From JBIIUJ01 sp044340025 (GTDB lineage: Bacteria; Pseudomonadota; Alphaproteobacteria; Caulobacterales; Aquidulcibacteraceae): a DNA stretch of 15,521 nucleotides. The DNA lies in NCBI GenBank assembly GCA_044340025.1, contig JBIIUJ010000053.1, positions 1 through 15,521 of the forward strand. Direction: 5' to 3'. The notes under the pieces are model-generated. The model made no database searches, had not been told where the DNA came from, and was given only the letters and a program-made list of their open reading frames with translations. Each line of letters starts with the position of its first letter. Positions within the stretch are counted from its first letter, which is position 1. Below, one piece after another: positions 1-7,104 of the stretch. Both the position numbers and the translations under genes were made by a program.

Positions 1-842
1 TGGGCGTCGGGTTCGCCTTTCTGGCGACGGGCGTGAACGTGCCGCTCAACTAGGTGCTGATCTACGGGCCGGGGCCCCTGCCCGCTCTTGGGCTTGCAGG
101 CGCGGGGATCGCCAGCCTTGTCTCTGAAAGCGTTGGGTTTCTGGCCGCCTACCTCTATTGGCGGCACGCGCGCTCGACACGCCGGCTGCGCATTCGGGCC
201 CCGGTCACGCGCGTGGAAATCGCCCGCATCGGGGCCGAAGGAGCGCCGCTGGGGCTGATGTATGCAGCCGAGACGGGAGCCTACGCGCTGGCGGGATTGA
301 TGATCGGCTGGTTCGGCGCGGCGGCGCTGGCCGCCAACCAGGTGGTCAATTCGGTAGGAGCGATCCTCTACATGCTGCCGCTTGGCATGGCGGGCGCGGT
401 GGCCATCCGGGTTGGTCAGGCCAAGGGAGCCGGCGAGGCCGCGCGGTTGCGGCCCATCGCTTTCGCCGCGCTGGGCGTAGTGACCGGCTGGATGCTGGTG
501 GTCACTCTTGCGCTGGCTCTGTCGCGCCACGCAATCGCCGACGCCATCGCGCCAGACCCCAAGGTCGCCGCCATCGCGGCGACCCTCTTCATCGTGACGG
601 CGTTGATGCAGGTGGCCGACGGGTTGCAGTCGACAGCCCTTGGCGCATTGCGCGGCCTGATGGATCTGAAGTGGCCCACGATGGTGTCGCTGATCGCTTA
701 TTGGCTGATCGCCCTGCCGGCCGCCTATGGCTTCGCCTTCATTCTCGGCCTTGGGCCGGCGGGCGTCTGGGCTGGCTTTGCAGCCGGACTGGCGATTGCG
801 GCCGTGGCGCTGCCGCTGCGCTTTCTGTCGCTGACGCGCTAG
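1..842 (+). pseudogene. MATE-family efflux transporter, C-terminal part, interrupted by an in-frame amber codon
   Basis: The frame open from position 3 encodes part of a multi-helix membrane exporter of the MATE (NorM/DinF-like) family, which exports cationic drugs by Na+ or H+ antiport. The sequence around the break reads NVPLN-stop-VLIYGPG, followed by LPALGLAGAGIA. MATE proteins normally have an LNYxLIxG motif here, so the TAG at 51-53 sits exactly where a tyrosine codon (TAT/TAC) is expected. The 262 codons after the stop are undisturbed, with alternating hydrophobic helices and MATE-like stretches such as GWFGAAALAANQVVNS and LPLGMAGAVAIRVGQAKGAG. The start lies outside the window. Restart at the GTG directly after the stop (54) is possible on paper, but no Shine-Dalgarno precedes it and half a MATE fold should not transport. 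The gene is convergent with murG, and the two stop codons overlap. Either a recent pseudogene or a base-call error; family assignment is firm. Confidence 0.72.
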
Positions 843-1930
843 CCTGCGAGGCTATCGAAGGCGAGCATGGCCAGCTGCCCGGCCGCGTCCGGGCGGCCTT
901 GCCGTGCAGCCGCCGCCGCCCGGGCGGAAAGGGCGACAGGATCGGTCAAGCGCTCCTCGAGCAGCGCGGCAAGCGCCGGCGCGCTCAGTTGCGCCTCGGC
1001 CAGGACATCAGCTGCGCCGGCGTCGGCCAAAGCGGCCGCATTGGCGGTCTGGTGGTCGTTGGTCGCGATGGCGAGCGGGACCAGGATGCTGGGCCGGCCG
1101 ATGCAGGCGATTTCGGATACGGTGGAGGCGCCGGCGCGCGCGATCACCAGATGCGCACGCGCGATCCGCTCGGCCATATCGGAAAGGAACGGCGCAACCT
1201 CGGCCGCCACGCCGGCCGCGGCCAGGGTGGCGCGTGCGGCATCGGCCTGCTCTGCGCGGATCTGGGCCTCGACCCGCAGCCGCGCGCGCAGGGGCTCGGG
1301 CAGGAGCGCCAGCGCTGCGGGAACCGCCTCGCCCAGAATACGGGCGCCCTGACTGCCGCCGGTCACCAGCAATCGGATCGCGCCATCCCCCGACGGCGGC
1401 GCATAGGCGGCGCCAGCCGCGGCCGCAAAGGGCGCGCGCACGGGATTGCCAGTCACCACATGGCGGGTCGCGGCTTGCGGCGTCAGACGGTCCAGACGGG
1501 CAAAACCGCTCGCCACCCGCGTCGCCTTCCCCTGAAACCATCGATTGACCCGGCCCAGCACGGCGTTCTGCTCATGGATCAGGATCGGCACGCCGTCCGC
1601 AGCAGCCAGAACCGGAAAACTGGGATAGCCGCCAAAGCCTGCGATCAGCGCCGGTTTCAGCCGCGCCACCGCCGCGCGCGCCACGCCCAGACTGCGCCAA
1701 TGGCCCAGAGCCGCCCGCAGCTTCGCCGCCAGACCGCCAGCATCGGCGTTGACCACCGGCAGGAACACCGTCTCGAGCGCGGGAAAGCCCTCGGCGAAGC
1801 GCGCGCCACGCTGGTCTGTGACGAGCGCCACATCTGCGCCGCGCGCGCCAAGCGCCTCCGCGAACGCGCGCGCCGGGAACATGTGACCGCCGGTTCCGCC
1901 GGCTGCAATCAGGATCAGGGGACGTTTCAC
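839..1930 (-). CDS. murG: UDP-N-acetylglucosamine--MurNAc-pentapeptide-PP-undecaprenol GlcNAc transferase (MurG)
   Basis: MurG is a peripheral inner-membrane GT-B glycosyltransferase. It transfers GlcNAc from UDP-GlcNAc to lipid I, giving lipid II. The 363-residue product has the family length and motifs in order: GGTGGH (11-16), GFGGYPS (98-104), HEQN (119-122), TGNPVR (160-165), GGSQGA (191-196), ARAGAST (264-270) and NDHQ (291-294). The start is GTG at 1930-1928, preceded by a GGAAAGGGG Shine-Dalgarno-like stretch. The frame is open further upstream but has no ATG, GTG or TTG there. In most proteobacteria murG lies directly after ftsW in the dcw operon; here it is on the opposite strand, divergent from mraZ and convergent with the MATE gene. 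It must therefore be transcribed separately from the operon that makes its substrate. No missing catalytic motif was seen. Confidence 0.97.
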   Translation of the reverse strand: MKRPLILIAAGGTGGHMFPARAFAEALGARGADVALVTDQRGARFAEGFPALETVFLPVVNADAGGLAAKLRAALGHWRSLGVARAAVARLKPALIAGFGGYPSFPVLAAADGVPILIHEQNAVLGRVNRWFQGKATRVASGFARLDRLTPQAATRHVVTGNPVRAPFAAAAGAAYAPPSGDGAIRLLVTGGSQGARILGEAVPAALALLPEPLRARLRVEAQIRAEQADAARATLAAAGVAAEVAPFLSDMAERIARAHLVIARAGASTVSEIACIGRPSILVPLAIATNDHQTANAAALADAGAADVLAEAQLSAPALAALLEERLTDPVALSARAAAAARQGRPDAAGQLAMLAFDSLAG

Positions 1931-2043
1931 CGCCCCTTTCCAGCGGGCTTTGCGCCCAGGATCAAGCCGGGACGCGTCGCGATCGCGCCCCGCTTGCGCT
2001 GCTGGCGCTTGCGGATCTGCGCGGCCGGCGTCAGCCCCTCCGA

Positions 2044-2072
2044 AAATCAGAACAAAGCATAAACATCGTCAA
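2044..2072 (-). promoter_or_regulatory. Candidate sigma70-type promoter for murG
   Basis: On the minus strand TTGACG (2072-2067) is followed after exactly 17 bp by TGATTT (2049-2044). The -35 element is near-consensus; the -10 element is weak. It would give murG a leader of roughly 110 nt. It is the only TTGAC-type hexamer I found in the divergent intergenic region in this orientation. It is plausible because an inverted murG needs its own promoter, but it rests on pattern alone. Confidence 0.35.
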
Positions 2073-2088
2073 GATGATGCCTGACCGC

Positions 2089-2117
2089 TTGATGGCGCAT
2101 TTACCCTGTGCTAACCC
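2089..2117 (+). promoter_or_regulatory. Weak candidate promoter for the mraZ operon
   Basis: TTGATG (2089-2094) lies 17 bp upstream of TAACCC (2112-2117). The -35 is acceptable and the -10 poor. The -10 would overlap the first of the 10-bp repeats proposed as the MraZ operator, as expected for autorepression. Treat this as a tentative position for a promoter that must lie somewhere just upstream of mraZ. Confidence 0.22.
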
Positions 2118-2150
2118 AAATCAACCCGATTTAATCCAAATCTCTCCAGC
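2111..2150 (-). promoter_or_regulatory. Probable MraZ operator: four in-phase 10-bp repeats
   Basis: Four consecutive 10-bp units read CTAACCCAAA, TCAACCCGAT, TTAATCCAAA and TCTCTCCAGC on the plus strand. On the minus strand they carry TGGG, CGGG, TGGA and TGGA at the same place in each unit. MraZ of E. coli is known to bind TGGGN direct repeats separated by 5 nt, the same 10-bp spacing, upstream of its own gene. The array ends 14 bp before the mraZ start codon. The fourth unit is degenerate, and all TGGG-like cores are on the strand opposite to mraZ. The function is inferred from spacing, motif and position. Confidence 0.6.
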
Positions 2151-2164
2151 GTGCGTGGCCGGCC

Positions 2165-2626
2165 TTGTCGTTCTACTCGACCATCACCGCGAAACTCGAA
2201 GGCGGGCGGTTCGCCCTCCCCGCAGCGTTTCGCGACGTGCTGGGCGAGCGCGCAGTCAGCACGCTGATGGTTTCCAAGAGCTTGCCTGGCGCACAAAGCT
2301 GGCTTGATTGCGCGGACTGGGCCGGCGGGGAGCAGCGCCTCAAAGCGGCAATTCTGCGCCAACCCTTTGAAAAGCGCGAGAAGATCCAGCGTATCTACTA
2401 TAGCCGCCTGATGAAGGTGGAGATCGACGCAAAGGGCCGGTTCGGCCTGCCGGTCGATTACCTGCGCCATGCCGGGCTGGATGGCGAGGTCGCGTTCGTG
2501 GGGGCCGGCACAAGCTTTCAGCTCTGGTCGCCGGCGGCCTACGACAGCTATCTTGCTGAAGAACTCGCCACGTTCGGGGTCGAGGGGATCGGCGCCAACG
2601 CCATGCCAGACGAGGCCGCAGCGTGA
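2165..2626 (+). CDS. mraZ: Transcriptional regulator MraZ
   Basis: MraZ is the DNA-binding autorepressor of the dcw cluster, a ring-forming protein made of two AbrB/SpoVT-like half-domains. The 153-residue product has the family length. The second half-domain keeps the signature DAKGR (88-92, followed by FGLP). In the first the equivalent motif is degenerate, LEGGRFALP (11-19), keeping only the final Gly-Arg and the LP turn. The start is TTG at 2165: in this frame there is a stop at 2132-2134 and no ATG or GTG between it and the TTG. No good Shine-Dalgarno precedes it. Weak initiation of this first gene may be a real way of keeping repressor levels low. The gene ends in a GTGA overlap with rsmH, and the proposed operator lies just upstream. 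Confidence 0.93.
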   Translation: MSFYSTITAKLEGGRFALPAAFRDVLGERAVSTLMVSKSLPGAQSWLDCADWAGGEQRLKAAILRQPFEKREKIQRIYYSRLMKVEIDAKGRFGLPVDYLRHAGLDGEVAFVGAGTSFQLWSPAAYDSYLAEELATFGVEGIGANAMPDEAAA

Positions 2627-3612
2627 GCGGCGGGCATGTCCCTGTTTTGTTGAGCGAAGTGGTCGCCGCTCTCGGGGTGCGGCCTGGGGGCGTCTATCTG
2701 GACGCGACCTTTGGGCGGGGCGGCTATGCCCGCGCCATTCTGGCCGCCGGAGCGGGCGGCCTGATCGGACTGGACCGGGATCCCGACGCAATCGCGGCCG
2801 GCCGGGCGCTGGCGGCCGATGATCCGCGGCTGCGGATGGTGGAGGCTGCGTTCTCCACGCTGGACGCCCACGCGCCCGCCGGCGCGCTGGCGGGTGTCGC
2901 CTTCGATTTCGGCGTGTCCTCCCCCCAGCTCGACGAGGCCGGACGCGGCTTTTCCTTCATGGCGGACGGCCCGCTGGACATGCGCATGGGCCGGGCCGGG
3001 CCCACTGCGGCGGACGCCCTGAACCGTTTGCCGGAAGCGGCGCTGGCCGCTGTGTTCTCGGTCTATGGCGAGGAGCGCGAGGCGCGGCGTCTGGCGCGCG
3101 CGGTGGCGGCCGATCGTATCGCGGAGCCCTTCACCCACACGTTGCAGTTCGCCGGCCTGTGCGAACGCGTGATCGGCAGGGGCAGGCCGGACGCCATCCA
3201 CCCCGCCACGCGCGCCTTTCAGGCGCTGCGCATCTTTGTGAACGATGAGCTGCACGAGATCGCCTGCGGCCTTGCGGCGGCCGAGCGGGTGCTGGCGCCG
3301 GACGGTCGGTTGGCGGTCGTGACCTTCCACAGCCTGGAAGACCGCATCGCCAAGCGCTTTTTCGCCGACGCCGCCGGGCGGACGCCGGCGGGCTCACGCC
3401 ATGCGCCGCTGCCTGCGGGGCGGCCGGCGGCGACATTCCATCTGGTGGAGAAAGGCGCAATCGGGCCCACGGCCGGCGAAGTGGCGGCCAATCCGCGCGC
3501 GCGTTCGGCGAAGTTGCGCTGGGGCGTGCGCACAGCGGCGCCAGCGCGGGCGGGCGCCCCGGCGCGACCTGTCGGCCTGCCCACGCTGGACGATCTGAGG
3601 AGGGCGGCATGA
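2623..3612 (+). CDS. rsmH: 16S rRNA (cytosine(1402)-N4)-methyltransferase RsmH (MraW)
   Basis: RsmH uses S-adenosylmethionine to methylate N4 of C1402 in 16S rRNA, near the ribosomal P site. The 329-residue protein shows the family motifs: HVPVLLSEVV (5-14), the SAM-binding loop DATFGRGGY (27-35), DFGVSSPQLD (95-104), GPLDMRM (116-122), HPATRAFQALRI (193-204), VVTFHSLEDR (232-241) and NPRARSAKLR (290-299). The GTG start (2623) overlaps the mraZ stop as GTGA; a weak GAGG (2612-2615) lies 7 nt upstream. This start puts HVPVLL at residue 5, normal for the family. The C-terminus has an Ala/Pro-rich tail of about 25 residues. It is the usual second gene of the dcw cluster, translationally coupled to mraZ before it and ftsL after it. 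Confidence 0.97.
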   Translation: MSGGHVPVLLSEVVAALGVRPGGVYLDATFGRGGYARAILAAGAGGLIGLDRDPDAIAAGRALAADDPRLRMVEAAFSTLDAHAPAGALAGVAFDFGVSSPQLDEAGRGFSFMADGPLDMRMGRAGPTAADALNRLPEAALAAVFSVYGEEREARRLARAVAADRIAEPFTHTLQFAGLCERVIGRGRPDAIHPATRAFQALRIFVNDELHEIACGLAAAERVLAPDGRLAVVTFHSLEDRIAKRFFADAAGRTPAGSRHAPLPAGRPAATFHLVEKGAIGPTAGEVAANPRARSAKLRWGVRTAAPARAGAPARPVGLPTLDDLRRAA

Positions 3613-3971
3613 GAACGGCGCGGCTCAGCTGGGCGGCGGGGTTGGGACTGCTGGCCCTCATGTTCGGCCTCTATCTGGCGAAAAATCAGGCGACCGCCAC
3701 GGGCGATGCGGTGGAGGCCTTGCGCATCCAGGTGGCGCAGGACCGGCAGGCCATCGCCATGCTGCGCGCTGAACTCGCCTTCCTTGAGGATCCACGCCGG
3801 ATCGAGGCGGCCGCGAGCGGCGCGCTGGGCCTTGCGCCGATCGCGACAGACAAGCGCATCACGCTCGCCGAATTGCCCGCCGTGCTGGAAGCCGCCTCGC
3901 CCCCGCCAGCACCAGTCGCTGAAGGGGCCATCGCCGATGCAGCCGCCCCAGCTCCGGTGACGACGCCATGA
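3609..3971 (+). CDS. ftsL: Cell division protein FtsL
   Basis: FtsL is a small bitopic inner-membrane protein. With FtsB and FtsQ it forms the complex that activates the FtsW-FtsI septal synthase. The 120-residue product has a short cytoplasmic N-terminus, one membrane helix (about 7-24) and a heptad-like periplasmic segment (about 33-60) typical of the FtsL coiled coil. The stretch LAFLEDPRRIEAAASGALGL (56-75) resembles the end of alphaproteobacterial FtsL proteins. The tail (about 95-120) is Ala/Pro-rich and probably disordered. A strong GAGGAGGG (3597-3604) lies 4 nt before the ATG, and both ends are ATGA overlaps. Identity rests partly on position between rsmH and ftsI, because FtsL is poorly conserved. 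Confidence 0.88.
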   Translation: MRTARLSWAAGLGLLALMFGLYLAKNQATATGDAVEALRIQVAQDRQAIAMLRAELAFLEDPRRIEAAASGALGLAPIATDKRITLAELPAVLEAASPPPAPVAEGAIADAAAPAPVTTP

Positions 3972-5644
3972 TCGCCGAGGACGCCGCTCTCGCCCAGCCA
4001 GCCGCCGCGCCAGCAACCGCGATCCGTCAGCGCATCGCGCTTCTCGCCGTGCTGTTCTGCCTTGGTTTTGGATTGCTCGGGGCGACGGCGATCTCGACCG
4101 CAGTGCTGCGCGATTATGACGTGGCCAAGGGCGACGCGCAGGCCGGGGCCGACAAGCTCAGCCCCCGGGCCGACATTCTCGACCGCAACGGCGAGGTGCT
4201 GGCGACCTCCATCACGACCTACACGCTTTATGCAAACCCCTCTGAAGTGTGGGACGCGGAAGAGACCACCCGCGCCATCCGCCAGATCTTTCCTCAGATC
4301 GACCATGAGGACCTCCGCCAGCGTCTGGCCGACCGCGACCGCAGGTCGGTGCATGTGCGCACCAACCTCACCCCGCGCGAACGCCAGGCGGTGCTGGACC
4401 TCGGCCAGCCGGGGCTGGGCTTTGTGGAACGCCAGCGCAGGGCTTATCCGCGCGGCACGCTGGCCGCCCATGTGCTGGGCTACACAGACACAGACGACCG
4501 AGCGCTTGCCGGGATTGAAAAAGGGCTCGATGCGCGCCTGACAGACGACCCGGAGACCCCGGTGCGCCTCAGCCTCGACCTGCGCGTGCAGCATGTGGTG
4601 GAGGCTGAGCTCGCCGCCGTCGCCCAGGCCCAAAACGCCAAAGGCGGGGTTGGCGCCATCCTGGACGTCGAGACCGGCGAGTTTCTGGCGCTGGCCTCCT
4701 GGCCGACCTTCAGCCCCAGCGCCTACAACCGGGCCAGCGACAATGCGAAGATCAATCGCGCCTCGGTCTCGGTGTTCGAGATGGGGTCCACCTTCAAGGC
4801 CTTCACGGTCGCCATGGGGCTGGATGCCGGCGTGGCCACGGTGGAAAGCGGCTACGACGCCTCGCGGCCGCTGATGCTGGGGGGCGCGCAAATCCGCGAC
4901 TTCCACGCCCAGAACCGATTTCTGACGATCCCTGAAATCCTGAACCATTCCAGCAATATCGGGACAAGCAGGCTGGCTCTCGACGTCGGTCCGGAGCGCC
5001 AACGCGCTTTCCTTGCAAGGCTGGGCCTGCTCGATCGGGCCGCCTTGGAGCCAGCCGACGCCGCCCGCCCGCTGGTGCCGCGCGAATGGAGCCCGCTTGC
5101 AGCGGCGACGGTCTCTTACGGCCACGGCGTCGCGGTCAGTTCGGTGGCGCTGATGCGCGCCTTCGCCGCCACGGTGAACGGCGGGGTCCGGGTGGAGCCT
5201 ACCCTGCTCCGGCGCGAGCCGAGCCGTCAGATCATGGTGACGCCCGTGATGCAGCCTGAAACCTCGCAGGCCATGGTCCGTCTGCTGCGCCAGGTCGTGA
5301 CCGAGGGCACTGGCGGCAAAGCCGAGAGCGCGGGCTATGAGGTTGCGGGCAAGACGGGCACGGCGGAAAAGCTGCGCGAGGACCGCAAAGGCTATGACCG
5401 CGACCGGCGCGTTTCGAGCTTTATCGGCGTGTTTCCGGCCCGCGCGCCCCGCTATGCGATCCTTGTGCTTCTTGATGAGCCGCAAGGCTCGGCGGAGACC
5501 CATGGCGTGGCCACCGCAGGCTGGACGGCCGCGCCGGCCGTGTCGCGGATCGTGACGCGGGCCGCCCCCATGCTGGGGGTTGCGCCGTTCCGGCAAGTCG
5601 CGGATGCGGGCGCGCTGCAGACTGCAGCGGGAGCCACGCCATGA
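3968..5644 (+). CDS. ftsI: Septal peptidoglycan transpeptidase FtsI (PBP3, class B)
   Basis: FtsI is the division-specific class B penicillin-binding protein. It crosslinks septal glycan strands polymerised by FtsW, and its active site lies in the periplasm. The 558-residue protein has a cytoplasmic tail (1-20), one membrane anchor (about 22-46), a pedestal domain beginning with the conserved ADILDRNGEVLAT (68-80), and a C-terminal transpeptidase domain. Catalytic motifs are intact: STFK with nucleophile Ser274, SSN (328-330) and KTG (462-464, within KTGTAEK). There is no glycosyltransferase domain. The ATG overlaps the ftsL stop as ATGA, and the gene ends in an ATGA overlap with murE, giving expression coupled to its partner FtsL. 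Only a weak Shine-Dalgarno precedes it, consistent with translation by coupling. Confidence 0.97.
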   Translation: MIAEDAALAQPAAAPATAIRQRIALLAVLFCLGFGLLGATAISTAVLRDYDVAKGDAQAGADKLSPRADILDRNGEVLATSITTYTLYANPSEVWDAEETTRAIRQIFPQIDHEDLRQRLADRDRRSVHVRTNLTPRERQAVLDLGQPGLGFVERQRRAYPRGTLAAHVLGYTDTDDRALAGIEKGLDARLTDDPETPVRLSLDLRVQHVVEAELAAVAQAQNAKGGVGAILDVETGEFLALASWPTFSPSAYNRASDNAKINRASVSVFEMGSTFKAFTVAMGLDAGVATVESGYDASRPLMLGGAQIRDFHAQNRFLTIPEILNHSSNIGTSRLALDVGPERQRAFLARLGLLDRAALEPADAARPLVPREWSPLAAATVSYGHGVAVSSVALMRAFAATVNGGVRVEPTLLRREPSRQIMVTPVMQPETSQAMVRLLRQVVTEGTGGKAESAGYEVAGKTGTAEKLREDRKGYDRDRRVSSFIGVFPARAPRYAILVLLDEPQGSAETHGVATAGWTAAPAVSRIVTRAAPMLGVAPFRQVADAGALQTAAGATP

Positions 5645-7104
5645 AGCTCGCGCACGCCCTCGCCCTCGCCCCGGACCACCCTCTTGCAGGCCTCGACATC
5701 GCGGGGCTCGCCGCCGACAGCCGGCGCGTGACGCCTGGCTCGGCCTTCTTTGCGTTGCGCGGCTCGGCCCAGGACGGGCGCGCCTTCATCCCTCAGGCGG
5801 CGGCGGCGGGCGCGGCCGTGGTGATCGCGGATGCGCCAGCGCCGGACGCGGGCCTGCCGGTGCTGATGGTCGAGAACGCCCGGCTGGCGCTGTCGCGCGC
5901 CGCGCGCGCCTTCTTTCCGCGGCAACCAGCTATCGTGACCGGTGTCACCGGCACGAATGGCAAGAGCTCGACTGTCGATTTCCAGCGTCAGATCTGGGCA
6001 GCCTGCGGCCATGCCGCGGCCAGCGTGGGCACGCTGGGCGCCATCGGGCCGAAGGGCCGGGTGGATCTGGGCTTCACCACGCCCGACCCGATCGCGCTGC
6101 ATGCCACGCTGCAATCGCTGGCCGACGAGGGCGTCACCCATGTGGCGATGGAAAGCTCCTCCCACGCGCTCGACCAGAGCCGGATGGACAGCGTGGATCT
6201 TGCCGCGGCCGGCTTCACCAACCTGACGCAGGACCATCTCGACTATCACGGCACGATGGACGCCTACCGCGAGGCAAAGCTCGGCCTGTTCTCGCGGCTG
6301 CTGGCGCCGGGCCTGCCTGCGCTGGTCAACGCCGACGCCCGCGAGACGGCCGCCTTCGAGGCGGCGGCGCGCGCAAAAGGCAATGATCTCAAGCTCGTGG
6401 GCTGGCGCGGCGACTATCTCAAGATTGCAGAGCTTTGGCCGAGGGCCAATAGCCAGCGGCTGGATCTGCGGCACGCCGGGCGGGACTGGATCGTGGAGCT
6501 GCCGCTGATCGGCGAGTTCCAGGCGCTGAATGCGGTGATGGCGGCGGGCTTCGCGCTCGCGCTGGGCGATGCGCCAGACGCGGTCTTTGCCGCCATGCGC
6601 GCGCTCAAGCCCGTGAAAGGCCGGATGGAGCATGTGGGCGCCACCCGCGACGGGGCGCATGTGTTTGTCGACTACGCCCATACGCCGGACGGGCTGGACG
6701 TGCTGCTGCACGCTGCGCGACCGCATGCGCCGGGCCGGATCATTCTGGTCTTCGGCTGTGGCGGCGACCGCGACCGGGCCAAGCGGCCCCTCATGGGGGC
6801 GATTGGCGCGCGCCAGGCCGATGTGGTGATCGTCACCGACGACAATCCCCGCAGCGAAGACCCTGCCGCCATCCGGGCGATGGTGCTGGAGGGCGCGACA
6901 GGCGCCACCGAGATCGGCGATCGGGGCGAAGCGATCCGCGCAGGCGCGGCCATGCTCCAGCCCGGCGACGCGCTGATCATCGCTGGCAAGGGCCACGAGA
7001 CCGGCCAGATCATCAAAGGCGTCGTGCATCCCTTCTCCGATCAGGCCGAGGCGGCCCAAGCACTGCTGGCCGCCGGCGGCACGATCGAGGAGGGCCTGGC
7101 ATGA
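5641..7104 (+). CDS. murE: UDP-MurNAc-L-Ala-D-Glu:meso-diaminopimelate ligase (MurE)
   Basis: MurE is the cytoplasmic ATP-dependent ligase that adds the third amino acid to the peptidoglycan stem peptide. Three Mur-ligase domains are visible. The N-terminal UDP-substrate domain occupies about 1-95. The central ATPase has P-loop GTNGKS (104-109), TTPDP (146-150), ESSSHALDQ (171-179) and the lysine expected to be carbamylated (Lys213 in YREAKLGLF). The C-terminal domain contains DNPR (401-404), the motif associated with meso-diaminopimelate rather than lysine, as expected in a Gram-negative. The product is 487 residues, normal length. ATG at 5641 overlaps the ftsI stop, with CGGGAG (5628-5633) 7 nt upstream. 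One small difference is Ser109 where many homologues have Thr at the end of the P-loop; this is conservative. Confidence 0.97.
   Translation: MKLAHALALAPDHPLAGLDIAGLAADSRRVTPGSAFFALRGSAQDGRAFIPQAAAAGAAVVIADAPAPDAGLPVLMVENARLALSRAARAFFPRQPAIVTGVTGTNGKSSTVDFQRQIWAACGHAAASVGTLGAIGPKGRVDLGFTTPDPIALHATLQSLADEGVTHVAMESSSHALDQSRMDSVDLAAAGFTNLTQDHLDYHGTMDAYREAKLGLFSRLLAPGLPALVNADARETAAFEAAARAKGNDLKLVGWRGDYLKIAELWPRANSQRLDLRHAGRDWIVELPLIGEFQALNAVMAAGFALALGDAPDAVFAAMRALKPVKGRMEHVGATRDGAHVFVDYAHTPDGLDVLLHAARPHAPGRIILVFGCGGDRDRAKRPLMGAIGARQADVVIVTDDNPRSEDPAAIRAMVLEGATGATEIGDRGEAIRAGAAMLQPGDALIIAGKGHETGQIIKGVVHPFSDQAEAAQALLAAGGTIEEGLA

Noticed and set aside
51..53. TAG as a recoded amino acid (for example pyrrolysine)
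   Set aside because: There is no other evidence for recoding, the position matches a tyrosine in the family, and a mutation or read error is far simpler.
158..2062. 634-codon plus-strand open frame covering the MATE gene end and all of murG in antisense
   Set aside because: Arg/Gly-rich, no recognisable domain, and it lies over two clear genes in other frames. Long antisense frames are expected in very GC-rich DNA.
2041..2164. CtrA (TTAA-N7-TTAA) or CcrM (GANTC) cell-cycle sites in the mraZ/murG intergenic region
   Set aside because: TTAA-like half-sites occur, but none with the correct partner and spacing, and no GANTC was found.
2074..2307. Possible 77-residue plus-strand gene ahead of mraZ
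   Set aside because: It runs through the operator repeats and into mraZ in another frame, and has no recognisable content.
3686..5596. 636-codon minus-strand open frame opposite ftsL and ftsI
   Set aside because: Composition is typical of a GC-rich shadow (His/Arg/Gly-rich), there are no motifs, and the plus-strand genes are unambiguous.
5452..7059. 535-codon minus-strand open frame opposite ftsI and murE
   Set aside because: Same reason: a shadow of murE, without signal, domain or ribosome binding site.
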